Source: Lachnoclostridium sp. An181 | GTDB lineage: Bacteria; Bacillota; Clostridia; Lachnospirales; Lachnospiraceae | Direction: 5' to 3' | NCBI RefSeq assembly: GCF_002160325.1 | Contig: NZ_NFKJ01000001.1 | Coordinates: 62,001-126,000 of the forward strand | Length of the DNA: 64,000 bases | Part shown: piece by piece, positions 1 to 9,043 of the stretch | Layout: each line of letters begins with the position of its first letter | How positions within the stretch are numbered: the first letter of the stretch is position 1 | The notes under the pieces: generated by a model | Database searches by the model: none | Told to the model about the DNA's origin: nothing | What the model saw: only the letters and a program-made list of their open reading frames with translations | Made by a program: the position numbers and the translations under genes

Positions 1-2081
1 ACAATATTCTTTCCGATATCATGTATGTCACCTTTTACTGTTGCGAGCACAATTTTTTCTTTCTTCTCCTGCACTGCCCCTTCCGTTTCCATCTTTTGTT
101 TCAGAACCGAAAATGCCTGTTTCGCTGCTTCTGCACTCATCAAAAGCTGTGGGAGAAATACTGTGCCGTTTTCAAATCCTTTTCCCACAGTGTCAAGGGC
201 AGGAATCATATACTGGTTGATGATTTCCAGGGACTCCATGTCTTTTAGGAGCATTTCGCTGATATGTCCTGCCTCTTCTTTCAGACCTCTTTCAATTGCT
301 GTCTTTAAATCCATATGCGCACCGGATGGCTTTACAGCAGATTCCGGGACCGCCTGTGCGTACATCTCAATATACTTTTCACAGTTCTCATCATAGTTCA
401 TCAGAGCTAAAAATGAATGGTACGAACGCATCATAGCCTCCGAAGACGGATTGATGATCCCTGCACTCAACCCTTTTTGCATTGCCATTGTGTAGAAATT
501 GGCATTGATAACAGGGCGGCTTGGAAGGCCAAAAGAAATGTTGGATACGCCAAGCACCGTTCGGACACCGTATGCCTTTCTCACCATCTCCAAAGCCTCC
601 AGCGTTGTCTTTGCACCATCAGGCTCAGAGCTTATGGTCATGGTCAGTACATCCACCACGATATCTTTCTTGTCAATCCCGTATTTTTTTGCCTCCTCAA
701 TGATTTTTCCGGCAATCTCCACACGTCCCTTGGCATCCGATGGAATCCCGTTTTCATCCAGAGTCAATGCCACTACACAGCCGCCGTATTTTTTCACAAG
801 AGGAAATACCACGTCCATGGATTCCTGTTTTCCGTTGACTGAATTTATCATTGGTTTTCCATTGTAAATGCGCATGGCCTGTTCCATGGCCTTGGCATCA
901 ACGGTATCGATCTGTAGCGGAAGACTTGTCACACTTTGAAGCTCTACAATCACTTCTCTCATCACTGCCGCCTCATCAATATCCGGCAGCCCCACATTCA
1001 CGTCCAGGATATGCGCGCCTTTATCCTGCTGCGTAATTCCTTCGCGCAGAATATAGTCTATATCGTGCTCTTTCAAAGCTTGTTTGAATTTTTTCTTTCC
1101 GGTCGGATTGATGCGCTCTCCGATGATCAGAGGTTTGTCGCCGAGAATCACAGCCTGTCCGTAGGAGGAGACGATAGTTTCCTCCTTCCACGCTACTTCC
1201 TTTGTCCTCATTCCTCTGCACTTTTCTGTCATAACTTTGATATGTTTCGGTGTTGTTCCGCAGCATCCACCGATGGCACAGGCTCCCATCCTGACGATCT
1301 CCTGCATGCAGGATGCGAATTCTTCTGCACCCACATCGTAATATGTCTGTCCGTCCTTTTGTTTTGGAAGTCCTGCATTCGGTTTTACAATGATTGGAAG
1401 AGAGGTGTATTTTACCATCTCCTCAAGAATCGGCATCATCTGCTTTGGCCCAAGACCGCAGTTTAATCCGATCGCATCCACACGTAGTCCCTCCAGAAGG
1501 GCGACCACAGCCGGAACGGTTCCCCCTGTCAAAAGTTTGCCCCGCTCATCAAAGATCATGGTCACAGTGACCGGAAGATTTGTGTTTTCCTTTACCGCCA
1601 GCACTGCCGCCTTGACCTCATAGGTATCGCTCATGGTCTCAATGTGTACAAAATCCACACCTGCTTTCTCAGCGCACACAGCAGCCTCTTTAAAGGCATT
1701 GTAGGCATCCTCAAATTCCAGGTCTCCCATTGGTTTTAACAGTTTTCCCGTAGGTCCCATGTCCAGGGCAATGTATGTCTCCTGCTCTTCCTTTGCACCA
1801 AGCCTTGCGCCTTCTTTTGCATTCTCAACAGCAGCCAGGATGATCTCCTCCAGCGAATAACTGTCATCATGGAATTTTAAAGCGTTTGCTCCGAACGTAT
1901 TCGCCAGCACTACATTGCTGCCTGCCTCAAAATACTGTCTGTGAATGTCTATGACATCCTCTTTGTGCTCCAAATTCCATATTTCCGGCAGCTCTCCTGG
2001 TTTCAGCCCTTTTTCCTGCAGCAATGTCCCCATTCCGCCGTCAAAAAACAGCAGTTGTTTTCCAAGATGTTCTTTTATCAT
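1..2081 (-). CDS. metH: Cobalamin-dependent methionine synthase, partial (3' end outside window)
   Basis: Transfers the methyl group of methyl-tetrahydrofolate through cobalamin to homocysteine in the cytosol. Reading leftwards from ATG 2079-2081 (GGGAGA upstream), about 693 residues are visible. The homocysteine-binding domain (about 1-290) carries zinc-ligand cysteines in GLNCG and GGCCGTTP. The pterin-binding domain follows (GERINPTG, DVNVG). Next comes the helical cap, then the start of the B12 domain with DIHDIG (DxHxxG cobalamin ligand) at the window edge. The reactivation domain is encoded separately just upstream (2083-2727), so this is the short clostridial MetH form. The ATG lies 1 base beyond the upstream stop, which implies coupling. 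Confidence 0.95.
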   Translation of the reverse strand, partial: MIKEHLGKQLLFFDGGMGTLLQEKGLKPGELPEIWNLEHKEDVIDIHRQYFEAGSNVVLANTFGANALKFHDDSYSLEEIILAAVENAKEGARLGAKEEQETYIALDMGPTGKLLKPMGDLEFEDAYNAFKEAAVCAEKAGVDFVHIETMSDTYEVKAAVLAVKENTNLPVTVTMIFDERGKLLTGGTVPAVVALLEGLRVDAIGLNCGLGPKQMMPILEEMVKYTSLPIIVKPNAGLPKQKDGQTYYDVGAEEFASCMQEIVRMGACAIGGCCGTTPKHIKVMTEKCRGMRTKEVAWKEETIVSSYGQAVILGDKPLIIGERINPTGKKKFKQALKEHDIDYILREGITQQDKGAHILDVNVGLPDIDEAAVMREVIVELQSVTSLPLQIDTVDAKAMEQAMRIYNGKPMINSVNGKQESMDVVFPLVKKYGGCVVALTLDENGIPSDAKGRVEIAGKIIEEAKKYGIDKKDIVVDVLTMTISSEPDGAKTTLEALEMVRKAYGVRTVLGVSNISFGLPSRPVINANFYTMAMQKGLSAGIINPSSEAMMRSYHSFLALMNYDENCEKYIEMYAQAVPESAVKPSGAHMDLKTAIERGLKEEAGHISEMLLKDMESLEIINQYMIPALDTVGKGFENGTVFLPQLLMSAEAAKQAFSVLKQKMETEGAVQEKKEKIVLATVKGDIHDIGKNI

Positions 2082-2082
2082 A

Positions 2083-2727
2083 TCAAGTCTCCCTTCTGTA
2101 AGCGCAGTCTTTCTTTTGACAGCTTTCACAGCCCTGTCTGTGGCACGGCGTGTTTTCGCTGCTGATTCCCATCACCGCAGTCACGGATTTGACCGGTGTG
2201 AGCATGTAGCTGTCCGTCATCGTAAGCCCGATCGTTTTTGGAAGTTCCAGCATTCGGATCATGTCTTCCTGATGGCGGATGTCAAAATCCCCATATCCCG
2301 GACTGAATCTAGGCCGCACATACTTGTTCTCCTTATTCATCATGGCCACGATCTCATCCTGGCAGGAATCGCAGTATTCCTCCAGATCCGCGGCTGCACA
2401 TGCCTGCAATATAACAGCTTTGCTCATATCTGTCAATGTATATTTATGCATCAGCCTGTCAACCCCCGTGCCAAGCGTTGCCCCAAAGACTACTGCACTC
2501 TCGCAGCCTATTAAGTTTTTTTCGAGATTCCTGCTTTTAATCTCCATGGTCCCGATACGGATGACGTGGTCCTTTATTTCCAAATCAAACGTGCGGTATA
2601 TGGACTTTTTTGCTATGACTCGAGAGAGTTCTTCAAAGCATTCCCTGACTTGGACAAGCACACGGTCTTCAACCTTATGTTTACCGTATCCAAGATAGCG
2701 GATTGCTTCTTTTGTCTTTCTGTCCAT
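2083..2727 (-). CDS. Stand-alone MetH reactivation-domain protein
   Basis: A 214-residue protein matching the vitamin B12-dependent methionine synthase activation domain. Visible landmarks are a SAM-binding-like segment RPRFSPGYGDF (about residues 139-149) followed by LPKTIGLTMTDSYMLTPVKSV, both typical of the C-terminal domain of full MetH. It probably binds S-adenosylmethionine and reductively remethylates inactive cob(II)alamin on the separate MetH. It sits between metF and metH in the same direction. The chosen ATG at 2727 has AGGAG 8 bases upstream; an in-frame ATG 33 bases earlier has none. The C-terminal tail has four cysteines (CHRQGCESCQKKDC), a possible metal site. Confidence 0.88.
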   Translation of the reverse strand: MDRKTKEAIRYLGYGKHKVEDRVLVQVRECFEELSRVIAKKSIYRTFDLEIKDHVIRIGTMEIKSRNLEKNLIGCESAVVFGATLGTGVDRLMHKYTLTDMSKAVILQACAAADLEEYCDSCQDEIVAMMNKENKYVRPRFSPGYGDFDIRHQEDMIRMLELPKTIGLTMTDSYMLTPVKSVTAVMGISSENTPCHRQGCESCQKKDCAYRRET

Positions 2728-2761
2728 CTTCTCACTCCTTTTTGTTTCTGTCATAAACAAA

Positions 2762-2807
2762 GGGCAGACGTCTGTCCGGAGTCTTCACTCCACGGAAACG
2801 TCTGCCC
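2762..2807. terminator. Intercistronic hairpin between metF and the MetH activation gene
   Basis: GGGCAGACG (2762-2770) pairs with CGTCTGCCC (2799-2807). The strong T-run (2812-2819) is on the plus side; on the minus strand only TTTGTTT follows. For metF transcription this is more likely partial attenuation or mRNA processing than full termination. Confidence 0.5.
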
Positions 2808-2820
2808 GCCATTTTTTTTA

Positions 2821-3690
2821 TTATTTTTCAATGATCTCCGATAGATTTGCCATGATCTGTCCTGCTACTTCCGGTTTATTCATGGAATAAATATGTACAT
2901 TGTGAATTCCATTTGCGATCAAATCGATGATCTGTTCGGTAGCATAGGCTATTCCTGCCTGTTTCATGGCTTCCGGCTTGTCTCCGAAACGATCAACAAT
3001 AGCACGGAATCTCGCAGGAAGAGCTGTTCCCGACATCTCGCAGATTCTCTTCATCTGTTTGCCGTTTGTCACCGGCATGATGCCCGGGATAACCGGAACC
3101 ATAATGCCTTTTTCACGGATACGATAGAGAAAGTTGTAGTGAATGGAGTTGTCAAAAAACATCTGTGTAGTCAAGAAGTCCACCCCACAATCCACTTTTT
3201 CCTTAAGGTAACGAATGTCATCTTCTTTATGCTCATTCTCCACGTGTCCTTCCGGATAGCAGGCAGCACCGATACAGAAATCTCCCTGCTTTTTGATATC
3301 GCAGATCAGATCTTTTGCATAGCGGTAGCCTCCCGGTATCGGGAATGGCCTGTCGGATGGGATATCCCCGCGAAGTGCCAGAACATTTTCAATCTCATTC
3401 TTTTTCAGCTCCTCCACCACTGTCTGCACTTCCTCTTTTGTGGAGGAGGCACAGGTAAGGTGCGCCAAACTTTCCACCTTCAAGTCGTGTTTGATATGGG
3501 CTGCTATATTCACAGTATTTTTGCTCGTTCCGCCGCCGGCACCATAGGTCACACTTATGTAGGAAGGATGCAGGGCGCCGATTTTATCCACGGCATCCAC
3601 TACTTCCTTATACTTAGCATCTGTTTTCGGAGGGAATACCTCCACAGAAATGTGCACTTTTCCGTCTGTCAGTTTTTCTATAATCTTCAA
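2821..3690 (-). CDS. metF: Methylenetetrahydrofolate reductase
   Basis: Reduces 5,10-methylene-THF to 5-methyl-THF, the methyl donor for MetH, with which it is clustered. The 289-residue protein is a full-length TIM-barrel MTHFR: VEVFPPKTD near residue 20 (catalytic Glu region), YGAGGGT near 50, LTCASST near 80, ALRGDIP near 105 and a FFDN motif near 178. The start codon is TTG (3688-3690) with AAGGAG 9 bases upstream. No SAM riboswitch or T-box fits in the 41 bases between glgA and metF, so these genes may depend on upstream transcription or on an unseen promoter. Confidence 0.95.
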   Translation of the reverse strand: MKIIEKLTDGKVHISVEVFPPKTDAKYKEVVDAVDKIGALHPSYISVTYGAGGGTSKNTVNIAAHIKHDLKVESLAHLTCASSTKEEVQTVVEELKKNEIENVLALRGDIPSDRPFPIPGGYRYAKDLICDIKKQGDFCIGAACYPEGHVENEHKEDDIRYLKEKVDCGVDFLTTQMFFDNSIHYNFLYRIREKGIMVPVIPGIMPVTNGKQMKRICEMSGTALPARFRAIVDRFGDKPEAMKQAGIAYATEQIIDLIANGIHNVHIYSMNKPEVAGQIMANLSEIIEK

Positions 3691-3731
3691 TCTTGTAGTC
3701 TCCTTAGCTGTCTTTTGTATGTTAAACGATT

Positions 3732-5174
3732 TTACAGGCTGTCATAGAGGTTTTCGTACTGTTTCGCAGAATTATTCCACGAGAAGTCTTTCTCCATCGC
3801 ACGTTCAACCATCTTATTCCAGTCACGTTTTTTGTCATAGTAAATGCGTTCTGCATAACGCACTGTCGCCATCATCTCATGTGCGTTATAGTTGCTGAAA
3901 CTAAATCCTGTACCTGTCTTTTCAAACTCATTATACGGTTCAACCGTATCTTTCAGGCCGCCTGTCTCCCTTACGATCGGCAAAGTTCCGTATCGAAGGC
4001 TCATTAACTGGCTTAAACCACATGGCTCAAACAGCGAAGGCATCAGAAATGCATCACTTGCCGCATAAATCTTATGGGACATTGGTTCAGAATAGTAAAT
4101 ATTCGCGGATACTTTTCCATTATACTTCCATGCAAAATGGCGGAACATATTTTCGTATTTTTCGTCCCCTGTTCCAAGTACAACGAACTCCACCGCATCC
4201 TGACACATCTCATCCATTACGTAGGCGATCAGGTCAAACCCCTTCTGGTCTGTCAGTCTTGATACGATTCCGATCATCATCACCTTCGGATCCACGTTTA
4301 GCCCAAGTTCTTTTTGCAGTTCCACTTTGTTTTTCACTTTATCTTTTCGGAAACTGTCCACTGTATAATGATATGGGATGAATATATCTGTCTCTGGATT
4401 ATACTCATTATAATCAATTCCGTTTACAATGCCGGAAAGTGAATTGGAGCGGGCCCTCATCAAGCCGTCCAGGCGTTCTCCGTAAAACGCAGTCTGGATT
4501 TCTCCTGCATAGGAATTGCTCACTGTCGTCACCTTATCTGCGTATACAATACCACCTTTTAAGTAGTTTGCATCCTTGTATGCTTCCAGTTTGTCCGGCA
4601 CAAAATAGTAATCAGGAAGACCTGTAATGTCTTTTACTTTCTTTTTATCCCATACACCTTGGAATTTCAAGTTATGGATGGTCATGACGGTTTTAATCCC
4701 CCTGTAGTATTCGCCGCCATAACGGAAGTTGTCAAGGTAGATAGGCACAAGTCCGGTCTGCCAGTCGTGGCAGTGAATAATGTCTGGTCGGAAATCTATC
4801 AACGGGAGCGCACTCAGTGCTGCCTTGGAAAAGAATGCAAATTTTTCGATGTCCTCATAAATATTTCCATACGGTTTCATCCCCGCAAAATAGTATTCAT
4901 TGTCAATAAAATAAAAGGTAACTCCTTCATGTACGAGTTCAAGTACTCCTACGTACTGGCTGCGCCAGTTTAAATCCATATAGAAGTGGGTTTTATACTG
5001 CAGTTTTTCTTTCCACTCCTGTTTCATACACATATATTTCGGTATCATCACGCGGACATCGTATTTCTCTTTATCAAAATATTTTGGAAGGGAGCCTACT
5101 ACATCCGCTAATCCACCAGTCTTGATAAATGGCACTGATTCCGACGCAACAAACAATATTCTTTTCATCTTCAT
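3732..5174 (-). CDS. glgA: Glycogen synthase (ADP-glucose, GT5)
   Basis: Elongates alpha-1,4-glucan from ADP-glucose. The 480-residue protein has the GT5 N-terminal motif KTGGLADVVGSLPK (about 18-31), the acceptor-side HCHDWQTGLVP segment near 135, and the C-terminal GT-B signature around PSLFEPCGLSQLMSLRYGTLPIVRETGGLKDTV. Two starts are possible. ATG 5174 is only 3 bases from GGAGG, while ATG 5168 is 9 bases away and is the better placed. No other glycogen gene (glgB/C/P) is nearby, so it looks like a solitary transcription unit with its own promoter (5207-5235). Confidence 0.95.
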   Translation of the reverse strand: MKMKRILFVASESVPFIKTGGLADVVGSLPKYFDKEKYDVRVMIPKYMCMKQEWKEKLQYKTHFYMDLNWRSQYVGVLELVHEGVTFYFIDNEYYFAGMKPYGNIYEDIEKFAFFSKAALSALPLIDFRPDIIHCHDWQTGLVPIYLDNFRYGGEYYRGIKTVMTIHNLKFQGVWDKKKVKDITGLPDYYFVPDKLEAYKDANYLKGGIVYADKVTTVSNSYAGEIQTAFYGERLDGLMRARSNSLSGIVNGIDYNEYNPETDIFIPYHYTVDSFRKDKVKNKVELQKELGLNVDPKVMMIGIVSRLTDQKGFDLIAYVMDEMCQDAVEFVVLGTGDEKYENMFRHFAWKYNGKVSANIYYSEPMSHKIYAASDAFLMPSLFEPCGLSQLMSLRYGTLPIVRETGGLKDTVEPYNEFEKTGTGFSFSNYNAHEMMATVRYAERIYYDKKRDWNKMVERAMEKDFSWNNSAKQYENLYDSL

Positions 5175-5185
5175 ATCCCTCCGAC

Positions 5186-5235
5186 ACTATAAATAATTAT
5201 AGTCCCATTATACACGAAATTGTGTGAAATGAAAA
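5186..5235 (-). promoter_or_regulatory. glgA promoter with dyad at the start site
   Basis: Minus-strand -10 TATAAT at 5207-5212 with a weak -35 TTTTCA (5230-5235, 17-base spacer). Immediately downstream, ACTATAA (5186-5192) and TTATAGT (5197-5203) form a 7-4-7 inverted repeat covering the expected start site, which could be an operator. Confidence 0.45.
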
Positions 5236-5256
5236 GAATGAATTCGTGCGCAGCGC

Positions 5257-6045
5257 CTATCTTTGCTTATATTCCAGCTGGATCGTGTCCGCAATCAGGG
5301 CAATGAATTCAGAGTTTGTAGGCTTTCCCTTTCTGTTGTTGACCGTGTATCCGAAAAGGCTGTCCAGTGTGTCCAGCTTTCCGCGGCTCCACGCCACTTC
5401 AATGGCATGCCGGATCGCCCTTTCCACACGGCTTGAAGTGGTCTGATGTTTCTTTGCCACTGTAGGGTACAGCACTTTTGTGATGGCATTTAAGACGTCC
5501 ATATCCTCAACCGCCATCATAATGGCATCCCGCAGATAGTGATAACCTTTGATATGAGCTGGAATTCCAATTTCATGTATCATGTTCGTCACCTTTGTCT
5601 CCAGATTTTCCTGTACATCTGCCATCTGATCCGGCTGGCGTATGGAACCGGTTTCATGTCTTACTGTATTTCGTCCGGTATTTTTGATTCTATTCAGGAC
5701 CATTTCTGCCTTGAAGGGTTTTAAAATATAATAACTGGCGCCTTTTTTGAAAGCATCCTCCGTAATTTTTTCCTGTCCGACTGCTGTGATCACGATAAAT
5801 TCTGGATACTTTTTGATACTTTTATCCGCGTTCACCATCTCCATCACTGTAAGTCCGTCCATCTTTGGCATGATCAAGTCCAGAAGAACAACGTCCGGCT
5901 CCTCCTTTTTGATAACTTCGTAGGCATCTTCCCCATTTTTCGCTTTGCCCACCAAGCTTAGATCCTTGTCTGTACTAATAATTTCTCCTAATAGTTCCAA
6001 AATTCTCTCATTGTCATCAGCAATAGCCACATTCAGCTGTCCCAT
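5257..6045 (-). CDS. spo0A: Sporulation master regulator Spo0A
   Basis: Phosphorelay response regulator that switches on sporulation. The 262-residue protein has an N-terminal receiver: acidic DDNE near residues 10-13, phospho-acceptor Asp in [13 protein letters not shown] near 56, and Lys in YILKPF. The C-terminal Spo0A DNA-binding domain has the diagnostic [17 protein letters not shown] recognition region near 210-226. ATG 6045 is chosen for its AGGAGG 9 bases upstream; a longer frame of 12 residues lacks a site. It lies downstream of spoIVB, the canonical order. No clear terminator follows it. Confidence 0.98.
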   Translation of the reverse strand: MGQLNVAIADDNERILELLGEIISTDKDLSLVGKAKNGEDAYEVIKKEEPDVVLLDLIMPKMDGLTVMEMVNADKSIKKYPEFIVITAVGQEKITEDAFKKGASYYILKPFKAEMVLNRIKNTGRNTVRHETGSIRQPDQMADVQENLETKVTNMIHEIGIPAHIKGYHYLRDAIMMAVEDMDVLNAITKVLYPTVAKKHQTTSSRVERAIRHAIEVAWSRGKLDTLDSLFGYTVNNRKGKPTNSEFIALIADTIQLEYKQR

Positions 6046-6098
6046 GCTAAATACCCTCCTTTTTCTATTCCTTTCTTTCAAAAACTATCACGAAGAGT

Positions 6099-6154
6099 AT
6101 TATAAAATCCTCTGTTAGGAGAATCAAGAAAATATTGTCATAATATTTCGACAA
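6099..6154 (-). promoter_or_regulatory. spo0A promoter with 0A box
   Basis: Minus-strand -35 TTGATT (6122-6127), 17-base spacer and -10 TATAAT (6099-6104). Upstream, TTGTCGAAA (6146-6154 complement) matches the 0A-box consensus TGTCGAA, and an oppositely oriented TTGTC lies 10 bases away. This points to direct autoregulation by Spo0A~P. Confidence 0.65.
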
Positions 6155-6165
6155 TTTATTCGAGT

Positions 6166-7233
6166 TTAGACATTGTTCAACATGTTTTCTATAAAAATTC
6201 CATAGCCTTTGGAAGCGTCCTGCACAAAGACATGAGTCACTGCTCCGACAAGTTTTCCGTTCTGGATAATCGGGCTTCCGCTCATTCCCTGAATGATTCC
6301 TCCGGTCAGTTCAAGAAGCCTTTCATCTGTAACTTCCAATACAATTCCCTTATTGAGTTCTTTGGGATTACAGTCGATTTTTGTAATACGAATTTTGTAA
6401 TCCTTCACCTCTCCTTCCACTGCACATCGAATCGTTGCATCGCCTTCCTGTATTTCCTCTTTTGGCGCAGCCGGGATGGGCGTAAGTTCTTGAAAGAGTT
6501 TGTCAATGTTGTCCACAGTACCATAAATCCCGGCATCTGTATTTTTGTCGATTCTGCCCAGTATATGGTAGTTGTTATACACAATGACTCCCTCAATTCC
6601 TCCGGGACTTCCCTTCTTTCCTTTCTGGATATTTTGAATACTTGTCTCATACAGCTTTCCATCCGAAATTTCGAGGAGGGTGTTCGTAGCTGTATCGTGG
6701 ATTCCATGTCCCAAAGCTCCAAAATGACTGTCTCCGGTCAAAAATGTCACGGTCCCAAGACCTTGGGCGCTGTCCCTGACCCAGATGCCGAGCTGGTATT
6801 TTCCGGGAGAACTCTCAACTGCTTCTGTTTTTACATTCAGCGCCTCACCGTCACGCCTGATCTTTAAAATCACTTCTTTTCCATCCATTTGTTCAACTTC
6901 TTTTATCAACTCCTTTTTTGTCTTGATTTCACTGCCATTCATTCCTGTGATATAATCCCCGGCCTTTAAAAGATGTTTGGAGGGTTCGTGGTTCTGGCCG
7001 TCCATGCCCTTGATCTTCTCTGTTCCAAGGACGATCACTCCATCGGTCTCCATATAGATTCCTATGGGCATTCCACCGGGGATGAGCATACTTTTGGAAA
7101 TTGCCTTGGCACTGACTTCCTGCTTAAGGGTTTCCTGCTGCCGGACTGTAATCCACTCCATTCCCGCAAAAAATACTGCAAGTGCAAGAGTGAAGGACAA
7201 AAATATCCGGTAATACACACGTCTTTTTTTCAT
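6166..7233 (-). CDS. spoIVB: SpoIVB peptidase (S55), sigma-K checkpoint signal
   Basis: Serine peptidase secreted from the forespore that triggers pro-sigma-K processing in Bacillus. The 355-residue protein has an N-terminal membrane/signal segment (about 9-25), a PDZ domain (about 75-145, with GDYITGMNG) and the S55 catalytic domain: His region GDSHFGALGHGIHD near 190 and Ser in GMSGSPIIQNGKLVGAVTH near 320. ATG 7233 gives the family's usual KKRR-membrane start; the in-frame ORF extends about 40 codons further upstream, but without SpoIVB-like sequence. It sits between recN and spo0A as expected. Confidence 0.95.
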   Translation of the reverse strand: MKKRRVYYRIFLSFTLALAVFFAGMEWITVRQQETLKQEVSAKAISKSMLIPGGMPIGIYMETDGVIVLGTEKIKGMDGQNHEPSKHLLKAGDYITGMNGSEIKTKKELIKEVEQMDGKEVILKIRRDGEALNVKTEAVESSPGKYQLGIWVRDSAQGLGTVTFLTGDSHFGALGHGIHDTATNTLLEISDGKLYETSIQNIQKGKKGSPGGIEGVIVYNNYHILGRIDKNTDAGIYGTVDNIDKLFQELTPIPAAPKEEIQEGDATIRCAVEGEVKDYKIRITKIDCNPKELNKGIVLEVTDERLLELTGGIIQGMSGSPIIQNGKLVGAVTHVFVQDASKGYGIFIENMLNNV

Positions 7234-7264
7234 CTGCTCCACATCCTTTTCATTAACAAAAATG

Positions 7265-7297
7265 AAAGAAAAAACAGATACCCTTGAAGGTATCTGT
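7265..7297 (-). terminator. Rho-independent terminator after recN
   Basis: ACAGATACC and GGGTATCTGT (7274-7297) form a tight stem with a short loop, followed on the minus strand by TTTTTTC. It lies just before spoIVB. Confidence 0.8.
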
Positions 7298-7333
7298 CTT
7301 AGTATGTGAAACTTTCTACTTTTCAGTCTGGTA

Positions 7334-9007
7334 TTATTTTGAACGGTTGGCAAGTTCCTTCATTTCTCTGGCATTTTCCAGCACTGCGTCTGTGATCAGC
7401 GCACCGCCAAGGATTCTTGCCAGTTCTTGTGTGATCTCTTCGTCCTCCAAACGCCGGATCTGTGTTTTTGTCGTATTTCCAAAAGCATTTTTTTCAATCA
7501 CAAAATGTTCATCAGCCATGGCTGCGATCTGGGCCAGATGTGTGATACAGATGACCTGACGATCTTTGGCGATCATTCCCATTTTTTCCGATACTTTTTG
7601 CGCTGTGCGCCCGCTGATGCCGGTATCGATTTCATCAAATAGCAGTGTATCTACCTCGTCCTTATCAGCCAATACACTTTTGATGACGAGCATGATTCTG
7701 GAAAGTTCACCGCCTGAGGCAATATCCTTGAGCGGCCGCACAGGTTCTCCCGGATTCATGGATACCAGAAATTCTGCTTCGTCCATTCCATCTTTAGAAT
7801 ACTGTAATTTCTCTTTGAGACGGATGTCAAATTTTACATCCAGGAAATTCAGCTCCTTCAGTCCGGCTTTGATCTGTTTTGACAAGGAAACAGCCGCATC
7901 CTGTCTTTTGGCACGTAGTTTCAGGCTTACCGCTTTTAAAGAACTTTCCATATCGGCTATCTGTGTCTTCAGTTTCTCCATGTAGGTTTCATAATCGCAC
8001 AGTTGTTCCATCCTCTTTTCCTTTTCCTGCATATAAGAGAGAATCTCATCTATGGAATTGCCGTATTTCATTTTCAGTCTGTTGATTTCATTTAAACGCT
8101 CCTCTGTCTCGCAAAAATCCTGCTCGGAAAATTCAAATGATTTTTGATACTGAGCCAAATCTCTGTTGAAATCATTGAGGAGAGCGTCTACATTGACAAG
8201 CTCCTCGTAAAGGCTCTGGGCCATGGGTTCATAGGATGAGATTTCCTGCATACAGCGGATTGCCCTGCTGATCAGTGCACTGGCGCTTAGCTCCATCTGT
8301 CCGGTATACTGGTAGACCTCATCCAGAGTTTCGCAGATTTTCTTTCCACCAAGCATCCGCCTGTAAGCCTCCTCCAGCGTACCATCCTCGCCCTGCTTTA
8401 AATTTGCTTCACGGATTTGCTGGATTTCAAACGCCAGAAAATCCTGCTCTTTTCTCCTCTCCTGCTCATCCATAGAAAGGTCCGCTAATTTTCTAAGTGC
8501 AGACTGATATTCCAAAAATTGCTTTTCTACTTCCAGCTTTAATATTTCCGTTTTTTCTTTTGCAAATTCATCCAATATTTTCAAATGATTTTTTTCATAC
8601 AGAAGAGACTGATGTTCATGCTGCCCATGAATGTCTATCAGGATTTCTGCCGCTTTTTTTACGGTCTGCAGCGATACAGTCTCCCCATTGATCCTGCTGA
8701 CGCTGCGCCCATCCATCAGTTTTCTGGAAAGGATGACCTCCCCTTCCTCAGGGAAAATGTCCAGACCTTTCAACCTCTCTTTCTGCCGTATGTCGTTCAC
8801 AGAAAAGGTGAGCTCAACAAGGCCGAACCTGGCGCCTTCACGGATCATGTCTTTAGAAAATCTTCCTCCCAAAGCCAGGTTGACGGATCCTAAAATAATG
8901 GATTTTCCAGCTCCTGTCTCTCCGGTCAGAATATTGAGACCTTCCCCAAACTCTATCTCGACCTCTTCAATCAACGCAAGATTTTTTACATGTAAATTTC
9001 GCAACAT
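7334..9007 (-). CDS. recN: DNA repair protein RecN
   Basis: SMC-like ATPase acting early at double-strand breaks. The 557-residue protein has Walker A GETGAGKS at 29-36, long central coiled-coil arms (about 150-370), an ABC-type signature IASGGELSRIML near 425, and Walker B LLFDEIDTGISG near 462. Start ATG 9007 has AGAGGT upstream. It follows argR by 36 bases, the usual argR-recN arrangement, and ends in a clear terminator. Confidence 0.97.
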   Translation of the reverse strand: MLRNLHVKNLALIEEVEIEFGEGLNILTGETGAGKSIILGSVNLALGGRFSKDMIREGARFGLVELTFSVNDIRQKERLKGLDIFPEEGEVILSRKLMDGRSVSRINGETVSLQTVKKAAEILIDIHGQHEHQSLLYEKNHLKILDEFAKEKTEILKLEVEKQFLEYQSALRKLADLSMDEQERRKEQDFLAFEIQQIREANLKQGEDGTLEEAYRRMLGGKKICETLDEVYQYTGQMELSASALISRAIRCMQEISSYEPMAQSLYEELVNVDALLNDFNRDLAQYQKSFEFSEQDFCETEERLNEINRLKMKYGNSIDEILSYMQEKEKRMEQLCDYETYMEKLKTQIADMESSLKAVSLKLRAKRQDAAVSLSKQIKAGLKELNFLDVKFDIRLKEKLQYSKDGMDEAEFLVSMNPGEPVRPLKDIASGGELSRIMLVIKSVLADKDEVDTLLFDEIDTGISGRTAQKVSEKMGMIAKDRQVICITHLAQIAAMADEHFVIEKNAFGNTTKTQIRRLEDEEITQELARILGGALITDAVLENAREMKELANRSK

Positions 9008-9043
9008 TTTTCTCGACCTCTTGGCACATCAAACTTGTTTTGT

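Noticed and set aside
3691-3731. Possible SAM riboswitch or T-box before metF
   Set aside because: Only 41 bases separate the genes and no conserved riboswitch elements are present.
2893-3747. A 284-codon open frame on the plus strand
   Set aside because: Antisense to metF, with no recognisable domain and odd composition; metF is certain on the other strand.
7300-7306. CATACTA on the minus strand, a perfect sigma-G/sigma-F type -10 before spoIVB
   Set aside because: It lies upstream of the recN terminator hairpin, so a transcript from it would have to pass a strong terminator, and no matching -35 was seen. Left open, not annotated.
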